The notes beneath the pieces were generated by a model that searched no databases, was not told where the DNA came from, and saw only the letters and a program-made list of their open reading frames with translations. A DNA stretch of 64,000 nucleotides. Source: Acanthopleura granulata. Lineage: Eukaryota > Mollusca > Polyplacophora > Chitonida > Chitonidae. A program made the translations under genes and the position numbers. Of the stretch, positions 1 to 12,400 are shown in pieces. How positions within the stretch are numbered: position 1 is the stretch's first letter; the number at the start of each line of letters is the position of its first letter. The stretch spans positions 7,223,875-7,287,874 of the forward strand of contig JABBOT010000010.1 of the NCBI GenBank assembly GCA_016165875.1, written 5' to 3'.

Positions 1-250
1 ACATTTCAGTGCATCTCGGAAATGTATTTGTCTCATGGCAAAACATAACCGCAGCCACAGTCTTTCTGAAAATAACTGCATGCTTAATGATTCACATAAA
101 AGCATTTCGTCAAATAAAACCACTTTAAAATATGAAACATTTAATATACGCAAATGAACACGGAAAGTGAATGGTGACTGGCTGACATAATAGTTTACAT
201 AATAGCTCTGTCAGAGGATATCAAAGTGTTTGATCTGACGGTAGGTTTAC
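1..250. other. Left edge, no exon recognised
   Basis: The next atlastin exon (after the one at 251-301) should lie to the left on the minus strand, but I could not find its expected coding sequence in these bases. This is probably intron, with the rest of the gene outside the window. Confidence 0.5.
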
Positions 251-301
251 CTGAAGATGCTGCAAATCATCTTCCTGAATGTTTTGTGATAAGTTATACA
301 C
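251..301 (-). CDS. ATL: Atlastin exon [17 protein letters not shown]
   Basis: 17 codons, phase 0 on both sides, almost identical to the vertebrate segment that follows SSVQ. It is the last atlastin exon inside the window. Confidence 0.92.
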
Positions 302-3300
302 CTGCAACAGAAAACTAATCAGTTTTCATCACTTCACACAACAAAATTCAATATTAGAAGTCTTCAACATCAGGACTATGTATGTATTAAAACTGTGTTC
401 TATTTTAAACAATCATATTTAAATGTTCCTTCTTTCGAGGAGTATAAAATACCACGTATGTCATGTTTGAACCTACATATTACTAGTTTAAGTGAAGAAA
501 TGACTCCTGAATATCTAGTATTAAGCTGCACCCAAATCACGGTGGTTTCCCCTACATACTGTTTTACTTAACAGCACATATTTGTCCAGTTCCAGTCATC
601 ATCACCATGTCTCCCTTTGGCAGATGGATAAGGTGTTAATCTGTGCTTATCTAGGAGTGTTTAACCCACTGGTTAACGGTGACAAATGAAATGCTTCAGT
701 CAGCTAACTGTGGACTACATGACCCAAGCTCAAGGCAAGATGGTTATTCTACAAAAACTGAGCAGTACATAGGTTCTGGTTGTCCTAGACAATTTTGACA
801 ACTTAAGTGATCAGTGCATCTTAATTTGCTGACTTATCAGTTTACAAACCCACCTGAACTGAGCTTAACATTGTGCTGAGAGCAAACACTGTAGCACAGT
901 CTCTAACTGTAGATTCACTGTCAAAGGCCCCTTGTGTGTCCATCAACAACACTGCCACCTGGAAACAAAATCACATTATTACAGCAGCAAGCATGATACT
1001 CATATGGAATACTGTAGCTTCCTTTCCAATGTCCAGCCTTTGTAATCATTTCCTCGTCAGGAAATAGATTTTTCTCCAGCTATGGTAGGTATACAAACCC
1101 AAATAACATATTCTTGACATGCAGTAACTCTAACTCATCTCTATTAAATGGCACTAAATTAACCCATTATAGTTCCAAATCCTCAAGTCTCGAGCAACTA
1201 TACCTCTCAAAACATGTTGCCGTAAAACATACTGAAATACAACTTGTCTTCTTGGGCTCAATAAGATGTGCTTAACAGCCACTGCTAGACATCAGCATTC
1301 TTCCTATGTCAAGGTTACTTAGTCCAATTCTTGCTACTGTAAGAGAGATGAGACTCTGACATCTGCACATCCTGCCAGGGCCTGGCTTACCTCCTCTCCA
1401 CTGGGCACTTTTAGGACGAAGGGCTCACTCCACATGAGGATGCCTGTCGTGTCTCTCTCTGCCCCACCCCTCCATGAGAAACCCTCCAGGGGGGAGTTGT
1501 CATCTCCCAGCCAGTCTGAACCACCCTAGGCAACAAGAATTGACACATCGGCTAAACCGAGCAGGTCTACAATAGGGCATCCAGGTTATACCTGAATGAC
1601 TTTATAGTGTGCAATGAATTTGGAATACTGACAACACCACAATACATGCACCAATCCAGTACAGCTTGTGTTTTACCACCCTGATTGTTGAGAGTACCTG
1701 TCAGACTATGTCATCATTTCAAACACCAAAACTCTATCAACTATTTCCACAAATTCCATCCGTAGTCTTTCTGCGTCAGATACCTATAAATCATTATCTT
1801 GCGTGGTTGAATTATTTACAACTATCAAGTCTCGAACATATAACACTGAACAGGATGTTGAATGATTTTTTTTTTATATAAAATGTTATGTCTTGGAAAC
1901 CTTTTGTGCCTTGATATCTTAAGCATAGCTTGATCATTTTTTGAAAATTTTCTGTATCTAAAAAATCAGATACTGAGGTGAAATTTTTAATCATTTTGTC
2001 TACCTTCTATATTTGCAAAGTGACATCGCTTGAGGAACAGATAATTTAGATACACTTACCTCTGCACTCAGATATCTCAAGAAGAAGTCTAAGAGGAATG
2101 ATTTTCCCTTTCTGAAGGCGCCAGCCACTGAGACGACAACAGCTTTCTTGTCTTTAACCCTGGGGTCAAACAGGATGGCCTCGAGAGCCGCCTCGTCCAG
2201 TTCAAATGAGTGATCATCTCCCGTCAGGACAATGGGCACAGGTTCACCCTTCAATGGAGCCCCTGTCGCTGAGACTACAACACACAACACACAATTAACA
2301 ACATGCAACAGCTACTCATATATTCCTACATGAATATTTATCCTCACAAACTGGATTATGAGGTAATAAACTTAGAAGTTTCTTTTTTCCTTCACATCTA
2401 CGCCTCAACATTTGAGACATATGAAAATCTTGACTCGTCTTATTTTCTTGGCCTATTAAACAATTTCTTGCAAATTGACGGTGGATTTTTATCCATGCAG
2501 GACGTTTTGGTTTTGGAGCAGGAGTGTGTTTGTGAAAAACCTTGCACAAAACCAGGAGAGTGATTTGTATACCTAGCATCACACTCCCCAGACTCTCATT
2601 ATTTCAGACTAGGACACATTATTAGCACATCTAAAACTTGTTTCAGGAGTGAATGAATGAAAGAATAATTATACCTTTACACCACATCGGCAGTATTTCA
2701 GCCATATCATGACAGGAACAAGGAATACTCTAAGTGAGTGTGATAGCAAGCCTCATGTACATGTATTATGTGTCATGTTAACCCAGGTTGGCTAAAGTCT
2801 TGATACTCTGATTTACATGTAGATACTAATAAAGCACATAATGTATGTACCGGTGTCATGTAATCCTGATCAGGTTAGACATAAAATTCCATCAGCTTTG
2901 GTTGGCAAACTATAATGTGACTATTCAAGAAGAAACTGCACTCAAATACACATGTCTAGAATTACATACTTTTCTTTCCCAATGTATTAATGGTTCAAGA
3001 ATTACTAAAAGTGACAGATTCTTGTTAAGGAATTTCAGATAACTGAGCAGACTCTGTGCACATTACTTTCCATGAAAATATCATTCCTAAAACATATGCT
3101 TTATGAGAAAGGCCTTGTCTTGCTCCACTAAGAGTAGCCTCCCTTGATCCTCATACAAGCTGTTGAAGTGCCAAATGGTGCCAAGTAAGACAACAGATGG
3201 TGACATTCACCATGCATTTAAATAGATAGCTGTGAGAAAATTTCCTTCTTAGCTTACCTTTATGCCACATTCTCATTATAACGAGCGCTAAAAACAAGAG

Positions 3301-5874
3301 CATGGAAGTATTATGCTGAAAGCCCTTTATTACATATCAAGTATTTCTGCATCTGATTATACACCTTTCTTCATGTTAAAAGTGGAGGCCCAGATCATAA
3401 AGAGAGCAGGCAACCCCAAGAATAGACAAACTAATGTAATAAAACTTACATTCCACAAACATAAACAGTCCAACATGCTACAGGCACATAAAAAATTCAT
3501 AACAAAGCAGACAATAAAACAAGCAAACATGCCAGCAGAAACGTAAGAGACTATATTCCAAAAAGAATGAATATTACCAACACACTATGAACAATCAGAT
3601 TCCTCCAATATGATGAATATGCCATTATTTCAGACCTCTGTAAAACTTTGTTCCATTTCTTGTGACATTTTAGTATAACATCAGTCACGTTCATGTCAGT
3701 TGGTTTGTTTGAAGGCAGCTACTAGTTCCTCCTGTGTATCTGCTGCTAGTAACAAAAGTTGAGCAGGTAACCACGAACTTTGATCTAAGCTCCTACTTTA
3801 CACAACCTCCTACAATTCTGTTAGGAAGCTGGCTACTTTTCCAGCAAAAGCCTTCTGTCCTGTAACTGTGAACTGGCAGTGAAAGTTTTAGAAATATTTA
3901 AAATGTTTGAAACATTCAACTAATTTATGATTCATACTTTGTGAAATGTGAGCAAATTTTCCACCTAATCATCACGAATCATAACACTCTTTCACCTGTT
4001 CTACTTCAAGGTGAAAAAGTAAATCAAAGATTGGATACAGGTGGACTGATTTGTTTTTCTACCCTCTACTTACATTCCAACGGCCACAGAGTGCAAAGTC
4101 TGGCACTCTCTCAAATCTGTGGTTTACTGATCAAACATATGCATACATATATATATTCATCATTAAGTAAAACATATGAACTTAATATGAAAAACATGCA
4201 GACAATGACTCAAGTTGGGAACACAAGCAAGAACACTGAAGAGCAATGGCCAAAGCCATGACAAATTTGACACGAACAGCAACAAGGGGAAATTTGCTGC
4301 TGGCTGCACTTTAAAAGCTTTGTCTCACCTTTATCCTTGATGTTAATATCAAAACCTCCTTCTCCAGCCATTTCTAACAACGTCTATATATTCGCCTGGA
4401 CAAACTACTGACTCAGCTGACTGTTCATAAGGCCACTAAACAAAGCAGCAGACTGTTATACAATTGGCAAGCACACTATTACTGGTTCATACATGTGAAC
4501 GTTCAAGCAATATTTTTGCACACAGGGGATCAGGAGGTTTGTTAATAGTTAAAAACTTTGGGTATTGCCTTATGCGGTATTTGCAGCTTACTAGCACACA
4601 AATAAATCTGTCAGGGAAAAGTCATTAACTGATAACAATAGAAGGGGTTTAATCAACAACCAAACACAAATTCCTTACTCAAAGGAAGGCTACCACTGTT
4701 TGCAAATAGCATTCCTTTTCACCGCCCCTACTTGTCTGTGGTTTGATGACAATGGCAATATACAATGTAATTTGGTACAGGGGTAGACACTGATGTCAGA
4801 ATCTACACCTATACAAAATGTTCTGTTGGCTGCCACCTGAAGAGGTGGAAGGGTAAACCGTAGGCTACTTTCATGCATATTCACCTTATTACCTACCTAA
4901 AACCAGAGCTTTATTACCTGAGAACCAGAACCTTATTACTTCACTAAAAAACAAGTCGTAAATGCCTGGATTATTTAAATTTGCATTGGCTCCCTTGCTA
5001 GGATCTTTATCCGAATCGTAATACGCTAGAAGTCAAGACTGTGAGCATCATAGGAAAATGGAAGAAGTATAGACTATGATGCAGGAGGAAAACTTGCAGA
5101 CTCAGTGTCTTGTGTCAATCCTGCGCCTTTCCCCAACCAAGGGTGCCTATGCCGAGATAATTTATCTCGGTAAGCCCTATTCAGCACGTGCCATTTTGGC
5201 ATGATATGTCGGTTCTAGGTGTCAATTTAGACCATTCAAGGAGAACTACCCACTGCTGTCTAGCTAGGTGGAAGCCAACAGTTTTGCTACTGACTGAACT
5301 CTGGCATAAATAGCTCCTCTCTTCCAAATATATGCGTCGCCAAAACTAGTGCTCCTCCTTTACCAGTTACAACTTTTATGGTCAGAAAGTGAGGTGTGGA
5401 CTGCTAACAACTCAACCGTTTTAACAACGAACTGGTTCAATGAAACTAACAGAGCTGACTGAAGTCAGCTTGGAAGTTGATAAAATCATCTGTATGTGTG
5501 AGAATAACCTCTTGTCATGAAAAGATTCCGAAAACTTTCTCTCTGTCTAACATGCCACGGCTGAATAAATGCGCACAAAGAGAGGTAGTGGAGAAAGTAT
5601 ATTGTTTACAGAGATCATTCCAGGCATACAGAGCTTCTGTTTTTCCTTACGCTGCCAATCAGGCGAGATCCGTGACATGGTCATCGCTAAGTTTTCTGTG
5701 CCAAACTGTTTAACAGACCGACATGCTACAAAATGGTCTAACATTTCGTTCAATAAGTTTATTGGGAATGCTCTGTCTTAAAAAGAAATTCAGATCATGA
5801 ACTGGATACTGACCAGGGGCAGGCGATGCTGGCATATCCATCTGTGCTTGACGTCGTGCTATGGGATCCGCCAT
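251..5874 (-). CDS. ATL: Atlastin, N-terminal half of gene (runs off left edge)
   Basis: Atlastins are dynamin-like, membrane-anchored GTPases that tether and fuse ER tubules. On the minus strand, exons 5814-5874 (first exon A1), 2060-2268, 1391-1525, 854-958 and 251-301 join in frame to 187 codons. They give the start of the GTPase domain: DDHSFELDE, the P-loop GAFRKGKS (G1), the [11 protein letters not shown] switch region (G2), and MDTQG (G3) followed by [18 protein letters not shown]. The later RD motif (G4), the three-helix bundle and the two membrane segments lie beyond the left edge. Splice sites are standard, for example GTAAGT after 2060 and CAG before 2268. Vertebrates have three paralogs (ATL1-3); I cannot assign this copy to one and expect a single invertebrate orthologue. 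Three further candidate first exons are listed separately. The 5' end faces the TRERF1-like gene head to head. Confidence 0.93.
854..958 (-). CDS. ATL: Atlastin exon with G3 motif
   Basis: 35 codons, phase 0 on both sides: [30 protein letters not shown] and a short remainder. DTQG is the DxxG (G3) motif. Human proteins have MDTQGTFDSQST here. Confidence 0.93.
1391..1525 (-). CDS. ATL: Atlastin exon, switch I region
   Basis: 45 codons, phase 0 on both sides. Begins [16 protein letters not shown] and continues [15 protein letters not shown], matching the vertebrate WRGGSERETTGIQIW stretch that carries the G2 Thr, and ends VPSGEE before GTAAGC. Confidence 0.93.
2060..2268 (-). CDS. ATL: Atlastin exon with P-loop
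   Basis: Encodes [14 protein letters not shown], the family signature DDHSFELDE, then [17 protein letters not shown] containing the G1 P-loop (GxxxxGKS), and ends FLRYLSAE. 209 nt: phase 1 in, phase 0 out. The basic residues in FRKGKS match the nucleotide-binding residues of human atlastins. Confidence 0.95.
2675..2705 (-). CDS. ATL: Atlastin alternative first exon A4 (candidate)
   Basis: Minus strand: ATG at 2705-2703, [10 protein letters not shown], then G and a weak GTATAA donor, phase 1. Only 31 nt and about 400 bp upstream of the P-loop exon. Its last 15 bases resemble those of candidate A3. Confidence 0.3.
3258..3303 (-). CDS. ATL: Atlastin alternative first exon A3 (candidate)
   Basis: Minus strand: ATG at 3303-3301 opens [15 protein letters not shown], then G and a GTAAGC donor, phase 1. 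The peptide is strongly hydrophobic, which would be unusual ahead of a cytosolic GTPase domain. A TTTTTAG inside the exon could instead act as an acceptor, making this an internal exon. The donor-side sequence resembles candidate A4 (WHK/WCK before the junction), which suggests local duplication. Confidence 0.35.
4329..4371 (-). CDS. ATL: Atlastin alternative first exon A2 (candidate)
   Basis: Minus strand: ATG at 4371-4369, [14 protein letters not shown], then G and a GTGAGA donor. It has the same phase (1) as exon A1, so it would splice in frame to 2060-2268. Short initiator exon with an acidic/basic mix. Support is the start codon, open frame and donor only; there is no transcript evidence. 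Confidence 0.5.
5152..5170. promoter_or_regulatory. Near-perfect 19-bp palindrome with paired GATA cores
   Basis: CCGAGATAA-t-TTATCTCGG type dyad with only the centre unpaired, giving two inverted GATA motifs. It lies in the atlastin first intron, about 0.65 kb downstream of exon A1. A regulatory role is inference only. Confidence 0.3.
5814..5874 (-). CDS. ATL: Atlastin first coding exon A1 (distal)
   Basis: Minus strand: ATG at 5874-5872, reading [15 protein letters not shown] and then ASPAP, with one base left over before a GTCAGT donor (phase 1). The spare G joins the CG that begins the 2060-2268 exon to make an Ala codon, continuing [11 protein letters not shown]. It is the candidate nearest the presumed promoter and the longest hydrophilic N-terminus of the four. 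The N-terminal tail varies among atlastins, so similarity cannot decide between candidates. Confidence 0.7.
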
Positions 5875-6271
5875 GCAAGGTTTAAATCTCTACGTCATAC
5901 CTACCCAGTAGGCAGTGCGATAAACGTCACGAACTATTTGTAAACCTGTTCACAATGTATTAGAAATAAATATTATTGGGCATAAAATTTTAATTGAAAT
6001 TAATTATGGCCTTGCTGATAAATCTGTATGAAAGAAAACAAAAACTTTTTGAATACACAATCTGGCCTATTGCTGGTGAGCTAATGTGAAATATTTCGAC
6101 AAAGCGAGTATCTGGATTATAACATAGTCCACTGCTCGGCGCATCGAATATGCAAATAACCGCCGGAGAATATGTTGTACGGCAACATGCAATCTTGCCG
6201 CAACGATTTCCAAAATTACGTGAATTTGTCATTGCAGTTTCCGTCAAAATTTACGGTGATCGACAAGAAGG
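5875..6271. promoter_or_regulatory. Likely shared head-to-head promoter region
   Basis: This interval lies between the atlastin start codon (minus) and a strong plus-strand donor at 6272 (AAGAAGG then GTAAGTG) that probably ends the non-coding first exon of the TRERF1-like gene. It contains more CpG than its surroundings and TGCAAATAA and CCGCCGG motifs. No TATA box stands out. Sharing is inferred from spacing. Confidence 0.35.
6180..6271 (+). other. Putative non-coding first exon of TRERF1-like gene
   Basis: Only the 3' boundary has support: a consensus donor after 6271. It would pair with the acceptor ending at 8528 (TTATTTCACAG). The 5' limit is arbitrary because no start site can be read. 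Confidence 0.3.
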
Positions 6272-7139
6272 GTAAGTGAATGCAAAAGGCCAGCCATTGC
6301 ACCTCCGCTTGGCAGGCAGCTAAGTGCAGGTGCACCGCCAATCAGTTGACAGGCTGTTGAAAAAGCGGGCGACCCTGTAGATCGTAACGACTCGCGATGG
6401 TGCAATTCTTCAATACGCATATCGGCCTTCAGTTCATTTCAGTTCAGCTGAATTGACGTACGCTTACAACTCACAACAAAAATTATACATGAATGCCAAG
6501 CCCTCATCCATTACTTGTTGCAGTACACTTGTCAGATTTACCTCTAGGATGCTAAACCGCGCAACACGTAGTATGACAGTACTAAAATATGTTCACAACA
6601 TCACTCACCACTGAAAGTTGATACATATGATATACCGTAATTCGTATGCAGTTGCGGATCTAAAATTGTTTTGGGAAGAATTTGTTCAAAGCATATGTCA
6701 TTGCATTGGTTAGCAACCTACTGTCACTTCATCGTTATGCTTATATTGTTTATTAAAAGAATTCAAAGAACTACTGTTCTCCCATTTTACCGAAAACTTA
6801 AATGTGTCAGTTTATATGATGATGGAAGGAAGTCATAACCAAGCTAAGTAATCATATGGCATTTCCACTACACTACAACGCCATGGAAAGGTCCCATTGA
6901 ACACTAATGGCGCAGAATCAGTTACCTACCACCTGGCTTTCACCCGACCAGTTCAGCTCTGTTTCTGTGTTGCATTTTTCTCACTAGGGTGGGCGCTTTG
7001 CATCAACTACAATTTCCGACCCCTAACGCCCACTATTAAGTCATATATGTATACATACATGGGACCCTGGCTTGGTCTTTCACTAAGCATCGCTCTCACT
7101 GTTACTGATTGTCCCTTGCTGAAATCAAGATATATGTAG

Positions 7140-7240
7140 GGTGTACCAGTACCTGGTAATGGGCAGTTGTTTCCTCAGGCCTCTGCATGGTTTTGTTCAC
7201 CAATAAACCTGAAATTTTCTCGAGTTTGACATTAAACAAT
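7140..7240 (+). repeat. Fragment of second SINE-like family
   Basis: Shares GTACCTGGTA-TGGG--GTT-T-TCCTC--GCCTC and CACC-ATAAACC blocks with 34337-34465. This is a different family from the SINE with the MESC-like body. Ends are not resolved. Confidence 0.45.
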
Positions 7241-7496
7241 ATACCCCAAGCATTTAAAGAGCTGTATGTACTTTGGTGTCAAAATATGTATTTCTTCAAA
7301 TCAAGGTGAAATGATAAACATTAAAATAGTCTTAATTGGGTTTCTAAATTGTAAAAATATTGTAGTGTATTAAAAGTGATATTGTCTGCTTCGTCAGAAA
7401 ATATGGAAGCAAAATGCTTATGTCCTTTCCTCTTTTCCTGGTGTGGCGTCATGCACGAACACGACATCAGACTCACAAATGGCTGACTTGTACCCA

Positions 7497-7805
7497 CAGA
7501 TGACGCTGCCCTTTCAAACGCTCTTGACCTCATGATCCCATCATAAATGGCTTACTCGATGTCATGTCTGCCTGATTTGATGCCATGTAAGGAATATTAC
7601 AAGGTTACATCATGGGAATTTTATTGACATGGCCAAAGATATTGTTTTTTAAGGAATCTTTGGTTATATGGGGTAAATAGTGTTATTCATTGAAAATCCT
7701 TCTGAAACTTGGTGTTGGCCTTTTTCCGTAGGATTTCCTTCATATAATTTTAATATTTTTACGTAGTTCGTATTCTCACCAGAGTGGTATTTTAAATGGG
7801 AAGTT
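7497..7805 (+). repeat. Dispersed repeat family R1, copy 1
   Basis: Aligns along its length with 14893-15160: both run GCTGCCCTTTCA, CTTGACCTCAT/CTGGCATCAT, CCTGATTTGA-C-CATGTAA, TAGGATTTC-TT-ATATAA and ACCAGAGTGG-A-TTTAAA. About 300 bp and no coding potential. I do not recognise the family. Confidence 0.6.
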
Positions 7806-8197
7806 TGAACAGATACTTCAAATTGAGACTCCCTCCTCGGGTAACCTGTAATTTTCATTTGTTTCAGTGCAATATCTTTTGAGAACCTAATGCAATTTGC
7901 TGAGTTTCATAAATGCTCATTAATTCTTGGAGGGTTCTAGCAACAGTAATCTACTAATTGCATGTGATTGAATTATTATTTATCGAGGTGGTGCCAATAT
8001 GTAGATTTGTCATACTGATTTTCTTGAAATTGTACACTGGAAGAAAAAAATTATTTAAAAAAAGAAAAAAACAAGAATTCACAACTATATTCCTTACGTC
8101 AGGATACGTCATTTATGTAGCCTTAAAACTTCATCAGGATTGATGCAGTTTTTCATTGAAATGTGTATTAGTTCTAGTATTAACTAAAAAAGTTAGT

Positions 8198-8407
8198 GGG
8201 AGCCTCTGTGACCCAGGTGCCTCTCACAAATGTGATCGCTGTGAGTTCAAGCCCAGCTCGCGCTGGCTTCCTCTCCAGTCGTATGTGGGAATGTCCACCA
8301 GCGACCTGCGAATGGTTGTGGGTTTCCTGCCACCATAATGCTGCCTGCTGTCGTATAAGTGAAATATTCTTGAGCATGGTGTAAAACACAAATCAGATAA
8401 ATAAGTA
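8198..8407 (+). repeat. tRNA-derived SINE, MESC-like (copy 1)
   Basis: Starts GGGAGCCTCTGTG. It has a B-box-like GTGAGTTCAAGCCC, then the conserved body GCTGGCTTCCTCTC, CACCATAATGCTG, TCGTATAAGTGAAATATTCT and a TAAATAA-like tail. The right end is about 120 bp upstream of coding exon 2 of the TRERF1-like gene. Confidence 0.8.
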
Positions 8408-8528
8408 GTTAAAAAGGTTATTGGCCTTGATACCATTTATTTATGTCAATATTCACTTGTCACACTGTCAAGTAATGCTATATATAATACATGTATAAAC
8501 ACAGAACCTGTCTTTTATTATTTCACAG

Positions 8529-9435
8529 AATCATGTAAGAGCCTGGAGTAAATATCAGTTCCACTAAACTATGTCCACCAGTTTCCAGTCTTCAGGTCAG
8601 TTGTCGAAGGCTACCACACATGACACAATGGAAACAGGTGGTCAAGTTGTCAAGTCTCCTCCGGTGACTGTTGGCCAGTCGTTTGGAATCATGATACCAC
8701 CCGGTCAGATGTTACAACAACAACAACAGAGGCTGCAGACTAGTCAGGCGTATGTGGAAAATCGTGGTGGTGTAACATATACACCTTTCACTGTTGCTGG
8801 GCAACACGTTTCAAACTTTGCTGAGGCACATGTGCGATTGGCTAAAGATGACAAAGACGGCCATCATAGTTTGACCAGGGCATTGTTAGACCCTGCTCAG
8901 TCTGCAGCACTAGCAAATACACAGTTCCAAAAATTTCAGCCTGCTGCATTCTCCCAGGGGTCTGAAGGTATGAACAGCTTGAAAGGTGAGAGGGGTGATC
9001 TGGACGATAAGGGCATGTCCCCACTCTCCATGGCTGCTGTGACATTTCAAGATGGCGGTCAGGCCAGCCCAACATCCACCTCGCAAACAGGCACTCGTGC
9101 ACTGCGCTTTCAGGCATCAGGGAATCCTGGAGATGCCATGCTAAGTGCCATCAACTACAATGACTCTGACATGCTCCAAGACGGTGGCTTTGATGTTAGC
9201 ATGCCGACAAGTTTGCCAAACTTGGAAGATGGTCTTCTGAGTAACATGACTGCAAGTGGCAATGTGAGACTTTCAGAAAATCCTGGTGCCACAACCTTTG
9301 ACCTCTTTGATGGCAATGTGGCAGAGCCTTACAATATGGAGTCTCTGTCCCCTCAACCTTTCCATGATGCAAATCCCAGTTTTAACATGACTGACAACAG
9401 CAGTTTGGGTACTGTTGGAGATGGGGACAGCTCTG
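8529..9435 (+). CDS. TRERF1-like: TRERF1-like exon 2: start codon, low-complexity N-terminus
   Basis: The acceptor TTTCACAG precedes 8529 and the ATG at 8571 opens [17 protein letters not shown]. An in-frame TAA lies only 6 nt before the ATG (ACTAAACT context), which supports the start. 288 codons rich in Gln, Ser, Gly and Met with a short Q run ([10 protein letters not shown]); no folded domain recognised. Donor TCTG then GTAAGA, phase 1. Confidence 0.8.
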
Positions 9436-12400
9436 GTAAGATACCAAAAGTTCCTTGTTAGATTATGATTTCCAGTCATACACATACATGTGAAATACCA
9501 GCTATCAATCAATTTCCATTTCTTAATATTCCAAAAACAGTGGCAAAAAGAAAATGACCAAAGCAGGGTAACCTAAAGCCCAGTTGTTTTTATTCTTATC
9601 AGGACTGAAGCATAATTCACTTTCAGTGAGGACTTTCATGCAAGTCTTGTTGAAAGACTAATACATGCACTACTAATTTTACTTTGCTGTGATAGCTCCA
9701 AATGTGATCTGTATTACACAGATGTTAGAATAGCAATTTGGAAAATTATTTCACCAGTTTTTTTTTTCCTTGGACTTTTCCATGGTACATGTACTTTGCA
9801 AGCATGTCTTTGTCCAAATTGCGGGAAAGAGTATGGAATTCAACAATTTGCTTTTGTTACATATGCTTTCAAGAGATGACTAAGTGACGTAAATTGCTCA
9901 TTTTTCCTCATTCTGAGAGTTTTGTTGGTCTTAAGAAGGTTGGTTTGAGGCTTGTTTTTAAGGCATAATGATATATCCTACTGGGAAAATGTAATTTTTT
10001 TATTTCAAAAATAATATTTTATGCTGTAAATGTGCTTACGGGTGAGATTTTATGACATTTACAATTCACTTCAAAAACAATGTGGTGGTTACTGGAGTAA
10101 ATAGTGGTGCTTACTTGAGAAAATCGTGGTGCTTACTGGAGTAAATCGTGGTGCTTACTGGAGTAAATCGTGGCGCTTACTAGAGTAAATCATGCTGCTT
10201 AATAGAGTAAATCGTGGTGCTTACTAGAGTAAATCATGCTGCTTAATAGAGTAAATCGTGGTGCTTACTAGAGTAAATCATGCTGCTTAATAGAGTAAAT
10301 CGTGGTGCTTACTGTCCAGAGTAAGTACCTTAGGTTACATGGACATCAGGGGTCTGATGTCATTATGCTGGAGCACTAAAACCTTCATTCAGATAGCTGT
10401 TATGCACAGACTCTGTCAGGAGAATGAATAATCAGTCATACAAATCAGGCACTGTAAAGGTTCCCACAAATGTCTTGACAAATTTTATTGCATCAACATA
10501 ACCATAGTGTTAGCCAGAATGGAAACCCAGTGGAGCGGCGTTCATCACTTACCTGGAAACTCTGGTGTCTTGACAGATTTTGGAACTTACCTGCACATGT
10601 ATAACGTAGATGTAGTGTTAGAGAAAATATATTTTACCAGTTGATATTTTTTAACATTTTTAGGAGGCATTTTGGAAGGTTAAAGAGAAAACTTTTGAAC
10701 ACAATTGCACATATCCAGTAACAAGGCTCGAAATCCTAAGTTTTTTTAATAAGTGCATGTACCAGCAAAAATTATGAGCAGCAGTTACGTATGTATGTTA
10801 AATAAATTTAATAGTGAAATACTTTTTATGAAATATCATTTTAGCTCTACCCATTATGCATTCGAAGTATGCGTTCATACAGTGTCATGATAAAAAGTCA
10901 CTTTCTGACGTTTATTTTATTTTTTTGTGTTTCTAGAGTTTTGAAATCGTAATGTTTAAGTGAAAAAAAATATGCATTTGATTTATGTTAAGGGTGTCAG
11001 GTCCTTTCATACCAAAACAACTTTGTCTGTTTCAAGGACCCAAAAGTAATTTTACCCATAAGAAAACTGTACTACAGAAAAGTAATTTGTCAGTTTACAT
11101 GTAGCTAATTCAAATGCAACCATGTGACCCTCATTAAACAACTACAAATACTTAATCATTGTTTAAATTACTTTAATTTATAGCGTGAAAAATCAAATTT
11201 TTTCTTGAGAGGTAACTTCATATACAGATCTTATACTTAGATTTGTTTCCTTGATGAATTTTTTTTTTTGCGAGGTAGATTTGGCGACCATGAAAAGCAT
11301 CATAAAGTAAGTTATCTTTTACTCTCAGTATATGACAGAAATGATTTTTCAGGTGTTATCTTATGTAAGTCAGCTAGCGAAAATACTAGACAGCTTCTGC
11401 TAAGTCAAATCAGCATGTCACTACGTGTTGTTGTTTACCAGAGATGAGGCTGTCTGAAATCAGAAATGAAAGTGCTGTATCTGGTAGGCTAAAGTGTAAA
11501 CTTGTGAACATTTTAACTTATTGTATATTTGACAGAGAATAACTGAATGTCCTTATATGTGCAGTAGAAAACGATTACTTTGAAGTTCTGGATTGGCCTA
11601 GACAGTTGACAGCTGACCTGTGACCAGCTCGATTTCACCAAGGATGATTCAGACTGCCCCTGTTTTACGACATGGCTGTTTTTGACACAAGTAAAATTTA
11701 CTACAACCCTATTTTTCCTTTTGTTATGATACATGTATTTCAGATTATTGTTAGTTCATACATGTAGGATCATGTAACGGACTGATTTCATAAACACTTA
11801 ATTAGGCAATAGCAAATTAATACATTTAACTGATTTTCAAGAACAATTTTGTTGGCCTGTTTTTGCCAATGTCTGTTGAATTCACAACAAAGAATTTCTC
11901 TTGTAATTCCATGGCATTAAGGCAGTTTAGAGCTTTAGTCATTAAGCTATAATGGTTTGCCCTCTAGTTTGTAGAGTTATTTCAGTGTCAGTCTTTGGGA
12001 TAATACATAAGTACACTCCTCCTACTTATGGAAAAACTGTCAAAATCACTCAGTGATTGGGTACAAGTACGTGTACCTTTTTTGTTGTGCCAAGTGATTT
12101 GAAACATGCAAGGTGCTGGTTCAGTCCCAGACTTGGAGGTGGCATGCTCAGGATTTTCTAAACACCACCGACGTTAGATCCTTGATGGCAATTAATAAGT
12201 GATGTGGCCATCTAGGTGGCCTTCAGTGACGTGCCTTCTGCACAGCGTGGAAACATTGAGTTTGTTCTGTTCAGATTTTGTCTAGGTGATACAAGCAGAC
12301 AATAGAACTGCTCAACAAACAGATACTTGAGGCAGTCAAGATGGTCATTAGTTTCTAAAAAGCTGATGAGAATTTTGAGGTGGGAATACACCAAATTACC

